64,000 nucleotides of DNA from Rhodocyclaceae bacterium (GCA_013791905.1 VMSX01000029.1:298876-362875), one strand, 5' to 3'. Positions 46,966 to 55,338 are shown, numbered from the stretch's first letter. Numbers and translations: made by a program. The notes: a model not told the origin generated them from the letters alone.

Positions 46966-47769
46966 ATGCTCGACATCCTTTACCGCGACGATCAGTTGAT
47001 CGCCATCGACAAGCCGGCTGGCCTGCTCGTCCATCGCAGCGACATCGATCGTCACGAAACGCGCTTTGCCGTGCAACTGCTGCGCGACCAGATCGGCCGC
47101 CGCGTGCAGCCGGTACACCGGCTTGACAAGGGCACTTCCGGCGTGCTGCTGTTTGCCTTCGATGCAGAAGTGGCGCGGGAGATGGGGCGCCAGTTCGAGG
47201 GCGGTGAAGTCGACAAGACCTATCTTGCAGTGGTGCGTGGCTGGCCGGCGGAGTCCGGCGTCATCGACCACGCACTAACCCGCAAACATGATGACTATGG
47301 GCGGAAACTTCCCGCAGCCACAGCCCAGCAGGCGCTCACGCATTACCGGCGTCGGGCAACGATCGAATTGCCGGTAGCCATCGACCGTTACCCGAACTCA
47401 CGCTATGCGTTGGTTGAACTCAAGCCACTCACGGGCCGCTACCATCAGTTGCGCCGCCATCTGAAGCACATCAGCCATCCGATCATTGGCGATGCCACGC
47501 ATGGCAAGGGTTTGCACAACCGTTTTTTTCAGCGCGAGTTCGGCTGCCACCGTCTGCTGCTGGCCTGTATCGGGATGATTTTCCGCCATCCGGTCAACGG
47601 CGCAAGAATTGCCATTGACGGCAACCTGTTGCGCCACCGGGCAAAAGTCGGCGCTGGCGGGATGAAATGCCCCGTAGCGGGTACGGCGGGTACGGCGCCG
47701 GATCAGTTCGTGGCGCTGCTGGATCGCTTTGACTGGAGCCAGGCCATTGCTCCGTGTCCTGCGGCATAG
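46966..47769 (+). CDS. truC: tRNA pseudouridine synthase C-like (RluA family)
   Basis: 267 residues. The catalytic aspartate is in VHRLDKGTSGVLL; KTYLAVVRGWP, RYALVELKPLTGRYHQLRRH and HPIIGDATHG complete the RluA/TruC pattern. It should convert U65 of tRNA. Near the C-terminus a family A repeat (47641-47662) encodes AKVGAGG. The last 67 bp overlap the 3' end of the convergent flavoprotein gene. Confidence 0.9.
   Translation: MLDILYRDDQLIAIDKPAGLLVHRSDIDRHETRFAVQLLRDQIGRRVQPVHRLDKGTSGVLLFAFDAEVAREMGRQFEGGEVDKTYLAVVRGWPAESGVIDHALTRKHDDYGRKLPAATAQQALTHYRRRATIELPVAIDRYPNSRYALVELKPLTGRYHQLRRHLKHISHPIIGDATHGKGLHNRFFQREFGCHRLLLACIGMIFRHPVNGARIAIDGNLLRHRAKVGAGGMKCPVAGTAGTAPDQFVALLDRFDWSQAIAPCPAA
47641..47662 (-). 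repeat. Family A repeat inside truC
   Basis: On the minus strand TCCCGCCAG followed by CGCCGACTTTTGC. It is antisense to truC and is read as AKVGAGG. Confidence 0.8.
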
Positions 47770-48965
47770 CCGCTGGCAAAGCAGGCGGTGAGCAGATAGC
47801 CGCCGGTCGGAGCTTCCCAATCCAGCATTTCGCCGGCGCAGAACGTGCCGGGCAGGGCGTTCAGCATCAGCCGGTCATCGAGTGATGAGGCCATCACCCC
47901 TCCGGCAGTGCTGATGGCCTCATCGAGTGGGCGCGGTGCGTCAAGTCGCAGCGGCAGCGCCTTGATCGCGGCAGCCAAGCGCGCCGGATCAGCGTAGTCG
48001 TCCTTGGCCGCGCATTCACGCAGCAAACCGGCCTTGACGCCGGCAATGCCCGCGCGGCTTTGCAGATGGCTGGCCATCGAGCGTGCGCCGCGCGGATGGG
48101 CGATTTCCCGCGTCAGGCGTTCCAGCGTCTTGCCGGGGGCAAGATCGAGCTGCAGCTTGGTGCTGCCGTGCGACTCGATAGCATCGCGCAATGGCGCGGA
48201 GAAGGTGTAAATCAGGCTGCCCTCGATGCCATGCTCGGTGATGACGAAATCCCCTTGTCGCTGTGCATCGTCAAATGTCGCCACCACCGATTTGACCGGT
48301 TGGCCGGCGAACTTGGTGCGGAAATGTTCGCTCCAGGCAATTTCGAAACCGCAATTTGCGGGCTTGAGCGGCGCGATGGCCACGCCGCGTGCTTGCAGCA
48401 ACGGAACCCAGGCGCCGTTGGAACCCAGTTTCGCCCAACTGCCGCCGCCCAGCGCGAGGATTACTGCCGTACCGCCAGTCCCACGGGGATTTCCTTCGGT
48501 CACGCCGACTTTCTGTTCCCCTGTGGGCGTGGCGAAACGCAGGGCGCCATCCTCATCCCAGCCCAGCCAGCGATGCCGCATGTGAAAACGCACCCCGGCG
48601 GCGCGCAGCCGGGAAAGCCAGGCGCGCAATAACGGTGCGGCCTTCATTTCGGCCGGGAACACCCGACCGGAAGAACCGACGAAGGTATCGACACCCAGGT
48701 CGCGCGCCCAACTGCGCAAGGTCACGGGGCCAAAGCTGGCGAGCCAAGGCCCTACCCAGTCGCGTTCCTTACCATAGCGGCTGACAAAAGTGTCCAAGGC
48801 TTCGGCATGCGTGAGATTGAGGCCGCTCTTGCCCGCCATGAGGAATTTGCGGCCAACCGAGGGCATCGCGTCGTAAACCTCGACACTCAAGCCGGCCTGG
48901 CTCAGCACCTCTGCCGCCATCAAGCCGGCCGGCCCACCGCCGATGATTAGCCCTTTTCTTTGCAT
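47703..48965 (-). CDS. HI0933/BaiN-like flavoprotein (TIGR03862 type)
   Basis: 420 residues. The FAD fold is GLIIGGGPAGLMAAEVL; KFLMAGKSGLNLTH and the C-terminal STAGGVMASSLDD and FCAGEMLDWEAPTGGYLL are family signatures. The reaction is unknown. Start at 48965 because the FAD fold begins there. A long-form repeat (48462-48513) is read as [16 protein letters not shown] just before the conserved VILALGGGSW, in place of a short loop. Its 3' end overlaps truC. Confidence 0.88.
   Translation of the reverse strand: MQRKGLIIGGGPAGLMAAEVLSQAGLSVEVYDAMPSVGRKFLMAGKSGLNLTHAEALDTFVSRYGKERDWVGPWLASFGPVTLRSWARDLGVDTFVGSSGRVFPAEMKAAPLLRAWLSRLRAAGVRFHMRHRWLGWDEDGALRFATPTGEQKVGVTEGNPRGTGGTAVILALGGGSWAKLGSNGAWVPLLQARGVAIAPLKPANCGFEIAWSEHFRTKFAGQPVKSVVATFDDAQRQGDFVITEHGIEGSLIYTFSAPLRDAIESHGSTKLQLDLAPGKTLERLTREIAHPRGARSMASHLQSRAGIAGVKAGLLRECAAKDDYADPARLAAAIKALPLRLDAPRPLDEAISTAGGVMASSLDDRLMLNALPGTFCAGEMLDWEAPTGGYLLTACFASGYAAGHGAMAWLQSKRSSSATN
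48462..48513 (+). repeat. Family B (long form) repeat inside the flavoprotein gene
   Basis: GCCGTACCGCCAG, TCCCACGGGGATTTCC, TTCGGTCAC, GCCGACTTTCTG. It is antisense to the gene, which it crosses in frame. Confidence 0.82.
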
Positions 48966-49056
48966 GGCTGACAGTCTACTTGACACGTCTGCGATAATGC
49001 TTACCTCCGTGGCCAGACTGGCCTGTCTTTACCACCCGTAATAAACGGGAGCCCCC

Positions 49057-51111
49057 ATGACCGAAACTATCGAATCCTTTGCCGCGCTGCAATTGCCCGC
49101 GCCCCTATTGACGGCCTTGGCGGCCGTCGGCTACGAAACCCCGACCCCGATCCAGGCGGCCTGTATCCCGCATTTTCTGGCGGGGCGCGACATCCTTGGC
49201 GAGGCGCAGACCGGCACCGGCAAGACGGCAGCCTTCGCGCTGCCGCTCCTGGCACGACTCGATCTTGCCAAAAAGATGCCACAGGTGCTGGTGCTGACGC
49301 CAACGCGCGAACTGGCCATCCAGGTCGCCGAAGCCTTCCAGAAATATGCCCACAACATGCCTGGTTTCCATGTCCTGCCGGTGTATGGCGGGCAAAGCAT
49401 GGTGATCCAGTTGCGTGCGCTGTCGCGCGGCGTGCATGTCATCGTCGGCACGCCGGGCCGCATCATGGACCACCTCGAGCGTAAAAGTTTACAGCTCGAG
49501 AACCTCACAACACTGGTGCTCGACGAGGCCGACGAGATGCTGCGCATGGGCTTCATCGAAGATGTCGAATGGATCCTCGAGCATACGCCGGCGACACGCC
49601 AGACCGCGCTGTTCTCGGCGACCATGCCCGCACCGATCCGCCGCATCGCCCAGCGCTACCTGCGCGATCCTCAGGAAGTGCGGATACATTCTGCTACCAC
49701 GACGGTGGCGACGATTCGCCAGCGCTACTGGCAGGTGCGCGGCGCGGACAAGCTCGAAGCGTTGACGCGCATGCTCGAAGTCGAAGAGGATTTCGAGGCC
49801 GCCCTGATATTCGTGCGCACCAAGCTGGCGACGGTCGACCTCGCCGAAAAGCTGGAGGCGCGCGGCTACGAAGCCGCGGCACTGAACGGCGACATGACGC
49901 AGGGCCTGCGCGAGCAGGTGGTCGAGCGATTGAAGAGCGGCAGCCTCGACATTGTCATCGCCACCGATGTCGCCGCGCGCGGGCTGGACGTGCCGCGTAT
50001 CAGCCACGTCATCAATTATGACGTGCCCTACGACACCGAGTCCTATGTGCATCGCATCGGCCGCACGGGCCGTGCCGGGCGTCCCGGCAATGCCATCCTG
50101 TTTGTCGCGCCGCGCGAGATGAGGATGCTCAAAGCAATAGAACACGCCACGCGCCAACCCATCGAGGCGATTGGCCTGCCGACGCGCGGCGAGGTGGCCG
50201 AGCGCCGCATCGGACAATTCAAGCAGCAGATCGTCGACGTGCTCGCCGAGGAAAACCTCGAGTTCTTCTTCGAAGTGGTGCGGCGCATGGAAAGCGAGGA
50301 CAACCTTGCTGCCCGCCAGATCGCCGCAGCATTGGCTTTTCTCGCACAGCGCGAACGGCCCTTGCAGCCCCCCGGCTTTGATGTGCCAGTGGCACCTGTA
50401 TTTGCCGCGCCGCTGCGGGCCGAGCGTCCGGCTTCATTTGAGCGTCCGGCCCCCGCGCGTCCCGATGGCGGGGATCGTCCCGAACGCCCGGCGCGCGAGC
50501 CACGGGCTGACCGCGAGGAGCGTCCGGAACGCAAGGAGCGCCCCGCACCCCGCAATTTCAGCAGCAGCCAGGTGGTGCGCTATCGCATCGAAGTCGGCAA
50601 GAACCAGGGCGCGCTTCCCAAAGAAATCGTCGGTGCCATCGCTAACGAGGGCGGCATCGAGGGCAAGCTGATTGGCCAGATCAACCTGTTCGACGACTAC
50701 AGCACCGTCGAACTGCCCGAGCTGCCACCCGAGGTGCTCGATATCCTGCAGCGCACCCGCGTGCGCCAGTTGCCGCTGAAAATACGTGTCGCGGCGGCGG
50801 GCGAGGGTGAGTCACGGAGTAGACCGCCGGCCAAACCACGCTGGGAAAACGACCGCGCACCGTCAAGTGAGGCGCGCGAGCGCCGTCCCGCCAGCGCCGA
50901 CTTTGGGCGCGCCAGTGGGACGCCAAAGCCTGCCGCCCGCGCCGAGTATGGACGCGGTGAAGGGACGCCCAAACCTGCTTTTTCCGACAAGCCGCCCTAT
51001 CGTAGCGAAAAGAAACCAGCGCCGCGCGACACCGGCGGCAGGACGGAGCGAGGCGCTCCGCCAGCGGGCAAGCCGTTCAACAAATTCTCCGGCAAGCCGA
51101 AAAAACATTGA
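49057..51111 (+). CDS. deaD: DEAD-box RNA helicase (DeaD/CsdA type)
   Basis: 684 residues. Helicase motifs in order: AQTGTGKTAAF, PTRELAIQV, VGTPGRI, VLDEADEML, FSATMP, then ATDVAARGLDVPRI and HRIGRTGRAG. A DbpA/CsdA-type RNA-binding domain follows (about 500-575), and then a long Arg/Pro/Lys-rich disordered tail. It unwinds structured RNA in ribosome assembly and cold response. In the tail a family A repeat (50880-50905) is read as RRPASADFG. GGAG precedes the ATG. Confidence 0.95.
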   Translation: MTETIESFAALQLPAPLLTALAAVGYETPTPIQAACIPHFLAGRDILGEAQTGTGKTAAFALPLLARLDLAKKMPQVLVLTPTRELAIQVAEAFQKYAHNMPGFHVLPVYGGQSMVIQLRALSRGVHVIVGTPGRIMDHLERKSLQLENLTTLVLDEADEMLRMGFIEDVEWILEHTPATRQTALFSATMPAPIRRIAQRYLRDPQEVRIHSATTTVATIRQRYWQVRGADKLEALTRMLEVEEDFEAALIFVRTKLATVDLAEKLEARGYEAAALNGDMTQGLREQVVERLKSGSLDIVIATDVAARGLDVPRISHVINYDVPYDTESYVHRIGRTGRAGRPGNAILFVAPREMRMLKAIEHATRQPIEAIGLPTRGEVAERRIGQFKQQIVDVLAEENLEFFFEVVRRMESEDNLAARQIAAALAFLAQRERPLQPPGFDVPVAPVFAAPLRAERPASFERPAPARPDGGDRPERPAREPRADREERPERKERPAPRNFSSSQVVRYRIEVGKNQGALPKEIVGAIANEGGIEGKLIGQINLFDDYSTVELPELPPEVLDILQRTRVRQLPLKIRVAAAGEGESRSRPPAKPRWENDRAPSSEARERRPASADFGRASGTPKPAARAEYGRGEGTPKPAFSDKPPYRSEKKPAPRDTGGRTERGAPPAGKPFNKFSGKPKKH
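50880..50905 (+). repeat. Family A repeat inside deaD
   Basis: GCGCCGTCCCGCCAG followed by CGCCGACTTTGG, sense, but in a different frame from the copies read as AVPPAPTF. Confidence 0.82.
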
Positions 51112-51180
51112 TCCGGCGTAACCACTCAGGTTAACGTCAAGGCCTGTCGTAGAGGGTGCGACGAGCAGTTTCGATTCGGC

Positions 51181-51732
51181 TTATTGCGACCCGCTCAAGA
51201 GGCGTGGTTCGATCAGCGCGGTTTGTGCGCCATCGCCCGCGGTGAGCCAGATCTGGCCATCCTGGATCGTGCATTGCAACTGCAGGTTGCGTGCGGCCAG
51301 TGCAGCAAGGGCGCTTGACTGCTCGACGTCCAGTGCGAAGACGCGCAGGTTATCGAGGCGCGCCAGTGCGCGACTTTCCTTGCCCCACCAGATATCGGCA
51401 GCCTTGCCGCCGTAGACGATGACCACTACCTCCCTGGCGCGTCCGGCGGCCTTGCGCAGCAGACGTTCGTCGGGTAGTCCGACCTCGATCCAACGCTCGA
51501 TCTCGCCGGTATAGCTTTTCAACCACAGCGCAGGTTCATCGTCGGTTGATAGACCGCGGCCGAATTCGAGGCGCTCGGCGGCAAACATCAGAAAGGCAAG
51601 CAGGCGCACCATCATGCGTTCGTCGGTTTCGGACGGGTGGCGCGCCAGTGTGAGCGCGTGCTCACCATAATAGGGGCGATCCATGTCGGCAATGCTGACC
51701 GACACCTTGAAGATGGTGGATTTGAGTGCCAT
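51181..51732 (-). CDS. YaeQ family protein
   Basis: 183 residues. MALKSTIFKVSVSIADMDR, YYGEHALTLARHPSETDERMM and ERWIEVGLPDE are typical of YaeQ, a nuclease-like fold of unknown role once linked to RfaH-type effects. It is convergent with deaD; the 69-bp gap shows no clear terminator. Confidence 0.93.
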   Translation of the reverse strand: MALKSTIFKVSVSIADMDRPYYGEHALTLARHPSETDERMMVRLLAFLMFAAERLEFGRGLSTDDEPALWLKSYTGEIERWIEVGLPDERLLRKAAGRAREVVVIVYGGKAADIWWGKESRALARLDNLRVFALDVEQSSALAALAARNLQLQCTIQDGQIWLTAGDGAQTALIEPRLLSGSQ

Positions 51733-51858
51733 AGGGAGTGAGGCTGCGGTTTGGTGTTGTGGACACCGGTGAACGTGAAGAGGCGGCGCATTCTACATGG
51801 CCGCCTCTCCCCGTTTTCAGCGCTGCTGCCGACCTGGGTCGGAGCGGCTAGTTTTGTC

Positions 51859-52033
51859 TTACTCCTTGATCACAAAGCTGCCGTCTTTTGCCACGGTGAT
51901 GGCGGCGGCAAAAGACGGCTGTTGATGCCGGAGTTTTTCAGAAGATTGTGTGCCATCTCGGCCCGCATCCCTCCCGAGCAGTGCATCACGACGTCTTTGT
52001 CCTTGGGAATTTCGGCAAGCGTCAGGTTACGAA
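51859..52033 (-). pseudogene. Rhodanese-domain gene remnant, truncated and frameshifted
   Basis: The minus strand reads LAEIPKDKDVVMHCSGGMRA then EMAHNLLKNSGINSRL, clearly a rhodanese active-site region with the catalytic Cys in MHCSGGMR. A one-base shift follows; the next frame continues AAAITVAKDGSFVIKE and stops at 51859. The 5' part is missing, replaced by the end of lpxH. The shift lies in one arm of a 13-bp inverted repeat (GCCGTCTTTTGCC with GGCAAAAGACGGC). The rest of the 289-bp gap 51733-52021 shows no other gene. Confidence 0.82.
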
Positions 52034-52759
52034 GCACCAGCCCGTTGCCAGGCAGGCGAGGGCGGTGCCGCGACTGGCGCCCCAGTCGCCCAATACCCAG
52101 CGTGCGCAGGCTTGTCCATCGAGCATGTGGGTATGTTGCCCTTGGTGGTGCGTATGACCGTGGATCAGGGTGCGAACCTGGTGCTGGCGCAGCATGGCGG
52201 CGACGGCGGCGGGATTCACGTCCATGATGGCCAGCGGCTTGATCTTCTTTTCGCGCTCACTACTAGCCCGTAGCGCCTCGATTTCTGCCTTGCGCACGCC
52301 AAGCGGCTTGGCCAGAAACTGGCTGCGCCAAGCCGGGGCGCGAACCTGGCGACGAAAGATCTGATAGTCGGCGTCGTCGGTACACAGCAAGTCGCCGTGG
52401 GTGAGCAGCGTTGGTGTGCCGGCAATGTCCCGGATGCAGGGGTCGGCCAGCAGGGTGAGGCCGGCGGCGGCGGAAAAATCATTGCCGATCAGGAAGTCGC
52501 GATTGCCGGCCATGAAGGAGACTGCCACGCCGGTATCGGCCAAGGCGTGCAAGGCAGCGACGATCCGTGCGTTGAACGGGTCGTCCAGGTCATCGTCGCC
52601 GGCCCAGTAGTCGAACAGATCGCCGAGGATCGTCAGGCTGGCAGCAGAGCGGGCCGGGCTGGCGAGAAAGGCGAGGAAACGCTCCGCCGTGGCCGGATCG
52701 TGCGGTGAGAGATGGATGTCGGAAATAAACAGCGCCGACTTGTCGTTGCTGCTGGACAT
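52022..52759 (-). CDS. lpxH: UDP-2,3-diacylglucosamine hydrolase
   Basis: 245 residues. Metallophosphoesterase motifs: FISDIHLS, GDLFDYWAGDD, MAGNRDF, LTHGD and HGHTHHQG. It makes lipid X from UDP-diacylglucosamine. Its ATG is immediately preceded by a family A repeat and no Shine-Dalgarno sequence is visible, so translation may depend on coupling to ppiB, 36 bp upstream. Confidence 0.94.
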   Translation of the reverse strand: MSSSNDKSALFISDIHLSPHDPATAERFLAFLASPARSAASLTILGDLFDYWAGDDDLDDPFNARIVAALHALADTGVAVSFMAGNRDFLIGNDFSAAAGLTLLADPCIRDIAGTPTLLTHGDLLCTDDADYQIFRRQVRAPAWRSQFLAKPLGVRKAEIEALRASSEREKKIKPLAIMDVNPAAVAAMLRQHQVRTLIHGHTHHQGQHTHMLDGQACARWVLGDWGASRGTALACLATGWCFVT

Positions 52760-52787
52760 GAAAGTCGGCGCTGGTGATACGGCGTTG
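52760..52787 (-). repeat. Family A repeat abutting the lpxH start codon
   Basis: Minus strand: ACGCCGTATCACCAG followed by CGCCGACTTTC, then directly the ATG. It fills most of the ppiB-lpxH gap. Confidence 0.78.
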
Positions 52788-52795
52788 AATCGGGC

Positions 52796-53290
52796 TCAGG
52801 CGACGACTTCGGCCTTCTCGATCACCACATCCTCGACCGGCACGTCCTGGTGAAAGCCCTTGTTCCCAGTCTTGACGTTCTTGATCTTGTCCATGACATC
52901 CAGACCTTCGACAACGCGGCCGAACACACAGTAACCCCAGCCCTGGCCGTCTGGCGCGCGATGGTTGAGGAAGTCGTTGTCGGCGACGTTGATGAAGAAC
53001 TGGGCGGTGGCGGAATGCGGGTCACCGGTGCGCGCCATGGCGACCGTACCGCGATCGTTCTTCAGGCCATTCGCAGCCTCGTTCGCGATCGGCGCGTTGC
53101 AGGCCTTTTCCTGCATGCCAACGCCGAAGCCGCCACCCTGAATCATGAAGCCGTTGATGACGCGATGGAATACGGTGCCATCGTAATGGCCTGAATTGAC
53201 ATAGGAAATGAAGTTCTCGACGGTTTTCGGGGCCTTCTCGGCATCGAGTTCGAGGGTAATGACACCGTGGTTGGTGGTGAGCTTGATCAT
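52796..53290 (-). CDS. ppiB: Peptidyl-prolyl cis-trans isomerase B (cytoplasmic cyclophilin)
   Basis: 164 residues, no signal peptide. [15 protein letters not shown], the [20 protein letters not shown] motif and [18 protein letters not shown] define a bacterial cyclophilin. It speeds proline isomerisation in the cytoplasm. AAGGAAACC precedes the ATG. It is a tandem partner of the exported ppiA copy, 9 bp away. Confidence 0.96.
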   Translation of the reverse strand: MIKLTTNHGVITLELDAEKAPKTVENFISYVNSGHYDGTVFHRVINGFMIQGGGFGVGMQEKACNAPIANEAANGLKNDRGTVAMARTGDPHSATAQFFINVADNDFLNHRAPDGQGWGYCVFGRVVEGLDVMDKIKNVKTGNKGFHQDVPVEDVVIEKAEVVA

Positions 53291-53299
53291 GTGGTTTCC

Positions 53300-53863
53300 T
53301 TATTTTTTCAGTTCGATCAGTTGCGCTGATTCGATGACGATGGGGGTGGTGGGTACGTTCTGGTGGCCGGCCGCGTTGCCAGTGGCGACCTTGCCGATTT
53401 TCTGCACGACGTCGAGGCCCTGCACCACCTTGCCGAACACGGCATAGCCCCAGCCATCCCGCGAAGGATAGTCGAGTGCGGCGTTGTTGGCGAGGTTGAT
53501 GAAGAACTGGGCCGAGGCCGAATGCGGATCGCCGGTGCGTGCCATGGCGATGCTGCCAGTGACATTCCGCAGGCCGTTCTTCGCTTCATTCTGAATCGGC
53601 GCGCGGGTGGGTTTTTGCCGCATGTCAGGGGTGAAGCCGCCACCCTGGATCATGAAACCATCGATCACACGATGGAAGGCGGTGCCGTTGTAATGGCCGT
53701 CCTTGACGTATTGCAGAAAGTTTTCAGTCGTCTTGGGCGCTTTCTGGGCGTCGAGTTCCAGCACTATCACGCCCTGGCTGGTCTTGAGTTCGACCTGCGG
53801 GTTGGCGGCGTGCGCAGAAAGCGCGAGACAAAATGTGGATAGCAATACCAGCAGTTTATTCAT
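53300..53863 (-). CDS. ppiA: Peptidyl-prolyl cis-trans isomerase A (periplasmic cyclophilin)
   Basis: 187 residues. A signal peptide ([17 protein letters not shown]) precedes the cyclophilin domain with [15 protein letters not shown] and [20 protein letters not shown]. It acts in the periplasm. Similarity to the adjacent ppiB indicates a tandem pair. The start MNKLLVLL at 53863 gives a normal signal peptide. Confidence 0.96.
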   Translation of the reverse strand: MNKLLVLLSTFCLALSAHAANPQVELKTSQGVIVLELDAQKAPKTTENFLQYVKDGHYNGTAFHRVIDGFMIQGGGFTPDMRQKPTRAPIQNEAKNGLRNVTGSIAMARTGDPHSASAQFFINLANNAALDYPSRDGWGYAVFGKVVQGLDVVQKIGKVATGNAAGHQNVPTTPIVIESAQLIELKK

Positions 53864-53944
53864 TGAGAGACTCCGGGGTGAAATCAGAATGACGTCTATG
53901 CGACAAGACAAGGTGACGCCTATGCGGCAAAAAAAAGGTTACGC

Positions 53945-55159
53945 CTATGCGGCGTCTTCGTGAACGATCTTCCAGCGCCCGTCTTCCTTGATCCAGTACT
54001 GGCGCTTCTGCATCCGGTTCGACAGGTTGCTGCTCTGGTAGTCCTGTTCGAAGGTGACGACGACATACTCGTCCTTGCCGGGATTGCGGAACATGCTGAT
54101 GTTGTGGGTGGCAACTTTGATCCACTGTTTGCCAGCATTGACCTTTTTCTTCTGGGCAATCCATTCAGCCAGTTTTTTGCCATCGCCAGAAAAGTCGCGC
54201 GCATAGTGGTGCGCGTAGCGCTCGATGTCGCGACTTTCCCAGTCGCTGCGCCAGGCGTCGATCATGGCGAGCAGCGACTTGCGCTCGGCCTGCCAGTCGT
54301 CGAGCGACGACCATTCGATGCTGTTGCTGATGATGACGGGCGTGGTGCCGATCTGCAGGTTCTTCGCCAGTGCGTCTAGATCGGTGTTGGCGAGGACGAC
54401 ACAACCATCAGAAGCTTGCGGCGGGCGCGAAAAAGTGTCGGAAGGCGTGCCGTGCAGCCAGATGCCGTGACCGTTCTTGCCCATCTTCTTGTCCCATTTG
54501 TTGGGATAGTTGATGGGGAAGGCGCCACTGCCGTAGAGATCGGGCAGTTTCTTGCGCGACAGATTGGCGGTAACGTGATAAACGCCGATGGGCGTCTTCT
54601 GGTCGCCTTCCTTGAGTTTGTCCGAGCCGAGTTTGCCGTGTGAAATGTAATAGTCGGCGACGAAACGCGGTGTGCCGTTGTCATTCTGGTAAAGATACAG
54701 GCGTGCCTTCTGCGTATCGACCACCACGGCGTGCTCCTGGTCCGGACGCATCTGCAACAGGTAGCGTGGCACCTGCGTTTCGCGCGGCTTGTTTTGGTAG
54801 GCACGCAGGCGGGCGATGGCTTCCTGGCGCAAGTCGGCGACCTGATCGGCAACCGGCGCGCCGGTCTGTGCAGCCACCTGCTGCACGCCGCCTTCGCCAA
54901 AGCTCTTGAGCAGCCGGGTGCGGGCGAGCAGCAAGTCGCCCTTGATCAGGTGGCCGAGCCGGAATTTCGGATAGGCCTTCAGCAGTGCCTCGGTCTCGTT
55001 GAGTGCGGGCTCCCAGCGATTCTTCTCGATATGCTCGAAAATTCGCGCCAACAGCGGATCGGGGCCGGAATCGGTATAGCGTGCGGGAATGCTGGTATTC
55101 GCTACCGCGCCCTGCATGCACAACAGCGTAACGCAGAGAATGCCGATCAGTTTGCGCAT
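53945..55159 (-). CDS. L,D-transpeptidase (YkuD domain) with C-terminal NTF2-like domain
   Basis: 404 residues. A signal peptide (KLIGILCVTLLCMQGAVA) is followed by a helical region, then a YkuD domain (DTQKARLYLYQND, GVYHVTANLS) with catalytic IWLHGTPSDTFSRPPQASDG then CVVL. A SnoaL/NTF2-like domain ends the protein (RYAHHYARDFSGDG, YWIKEDGRWKIVHED). It should cross-link peptidoglycan or attach proteins to it. The frame remains open upstream through two tandem family C elements, but the signal peptide fixes the start at 55159. Confidence 0.9.
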   Translation of the reverse strand: MRKLIGILCVTLLCMQGAVANTSIPARYTDSGPDPLLARIFEHIEKNRWEPALNETEALLKAYPKFRLGHLIKGDLLLARTRLLKSFGEGGVQQVAAQTGAPVADQVADLRQEAIARLRAYQNKPRETQVPRYLLQMRPDQEHAVVVDTQKARLYLYQNDNGTPRFVADYYISHGKLGSDKLKEGDQKTPIGVYHVTANLSRKKLPDLYGSGAFPINYPNKWDKKMGKNGHGIWLHGTPSDTFSRPPQASDGCVVLANTDLDALAKNLQIGTTPVIISNSIEWSSLDDWQAERKSLLAMIDAWRSDWESRDIERYAHHYARDFSGDGKKLAEWIAQKKKVNAGKQWIKVATHNISMFRNPGKDEYVVVTFEQDYQSSNLSNRMQKRQYWIKEDGRWKIVHEDAA

Positions 55160-55167
55160 TGCTTTCG

Positions 55168-55329
55168 CAAGAAACACGCCGGGCCGCCCCAAGTGTTTCT
55201 TGGCCCCTTGAGGGGAGGACGCAGCGCAGCTGCGGCTACGGGGTGGGCCCACAAGAAACACGCCGGGCCGCCCCAAGTGTTTCTTGGCCCCTTGAGGGGA
55301 GGACGCAGCGCAGCTGCGGCTACGGGGTG
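55168..55329 (-). repeat. Two tandem family C elements upstream of the L,D-transpeptidase
   Basis: Two copies, identical over 78 nt, with an 84-nt period (units begin at 55168 and 55252). Each has 10-bp arms CAAGAAACAC and GTGTTTCTTG around the loop TTGGGGCGGCCCGGC, plus a CCCC-TCAA-GGGG stem and a GCAGC/GCTGC stem. They fill the gap between the TPR gene and the transpeptidase gene in sense orientation. Confidence 0.9.
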
Positions 55330-55338
55330 AGCCTACGT

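Noticed and set aside
52729..52742. AGCGCCGACTTG inside lpxH as another family A copy
   Set aside because: Only about 12 bases match, the left half is absent, and it codes for the expected KSALF near the N-terminus.
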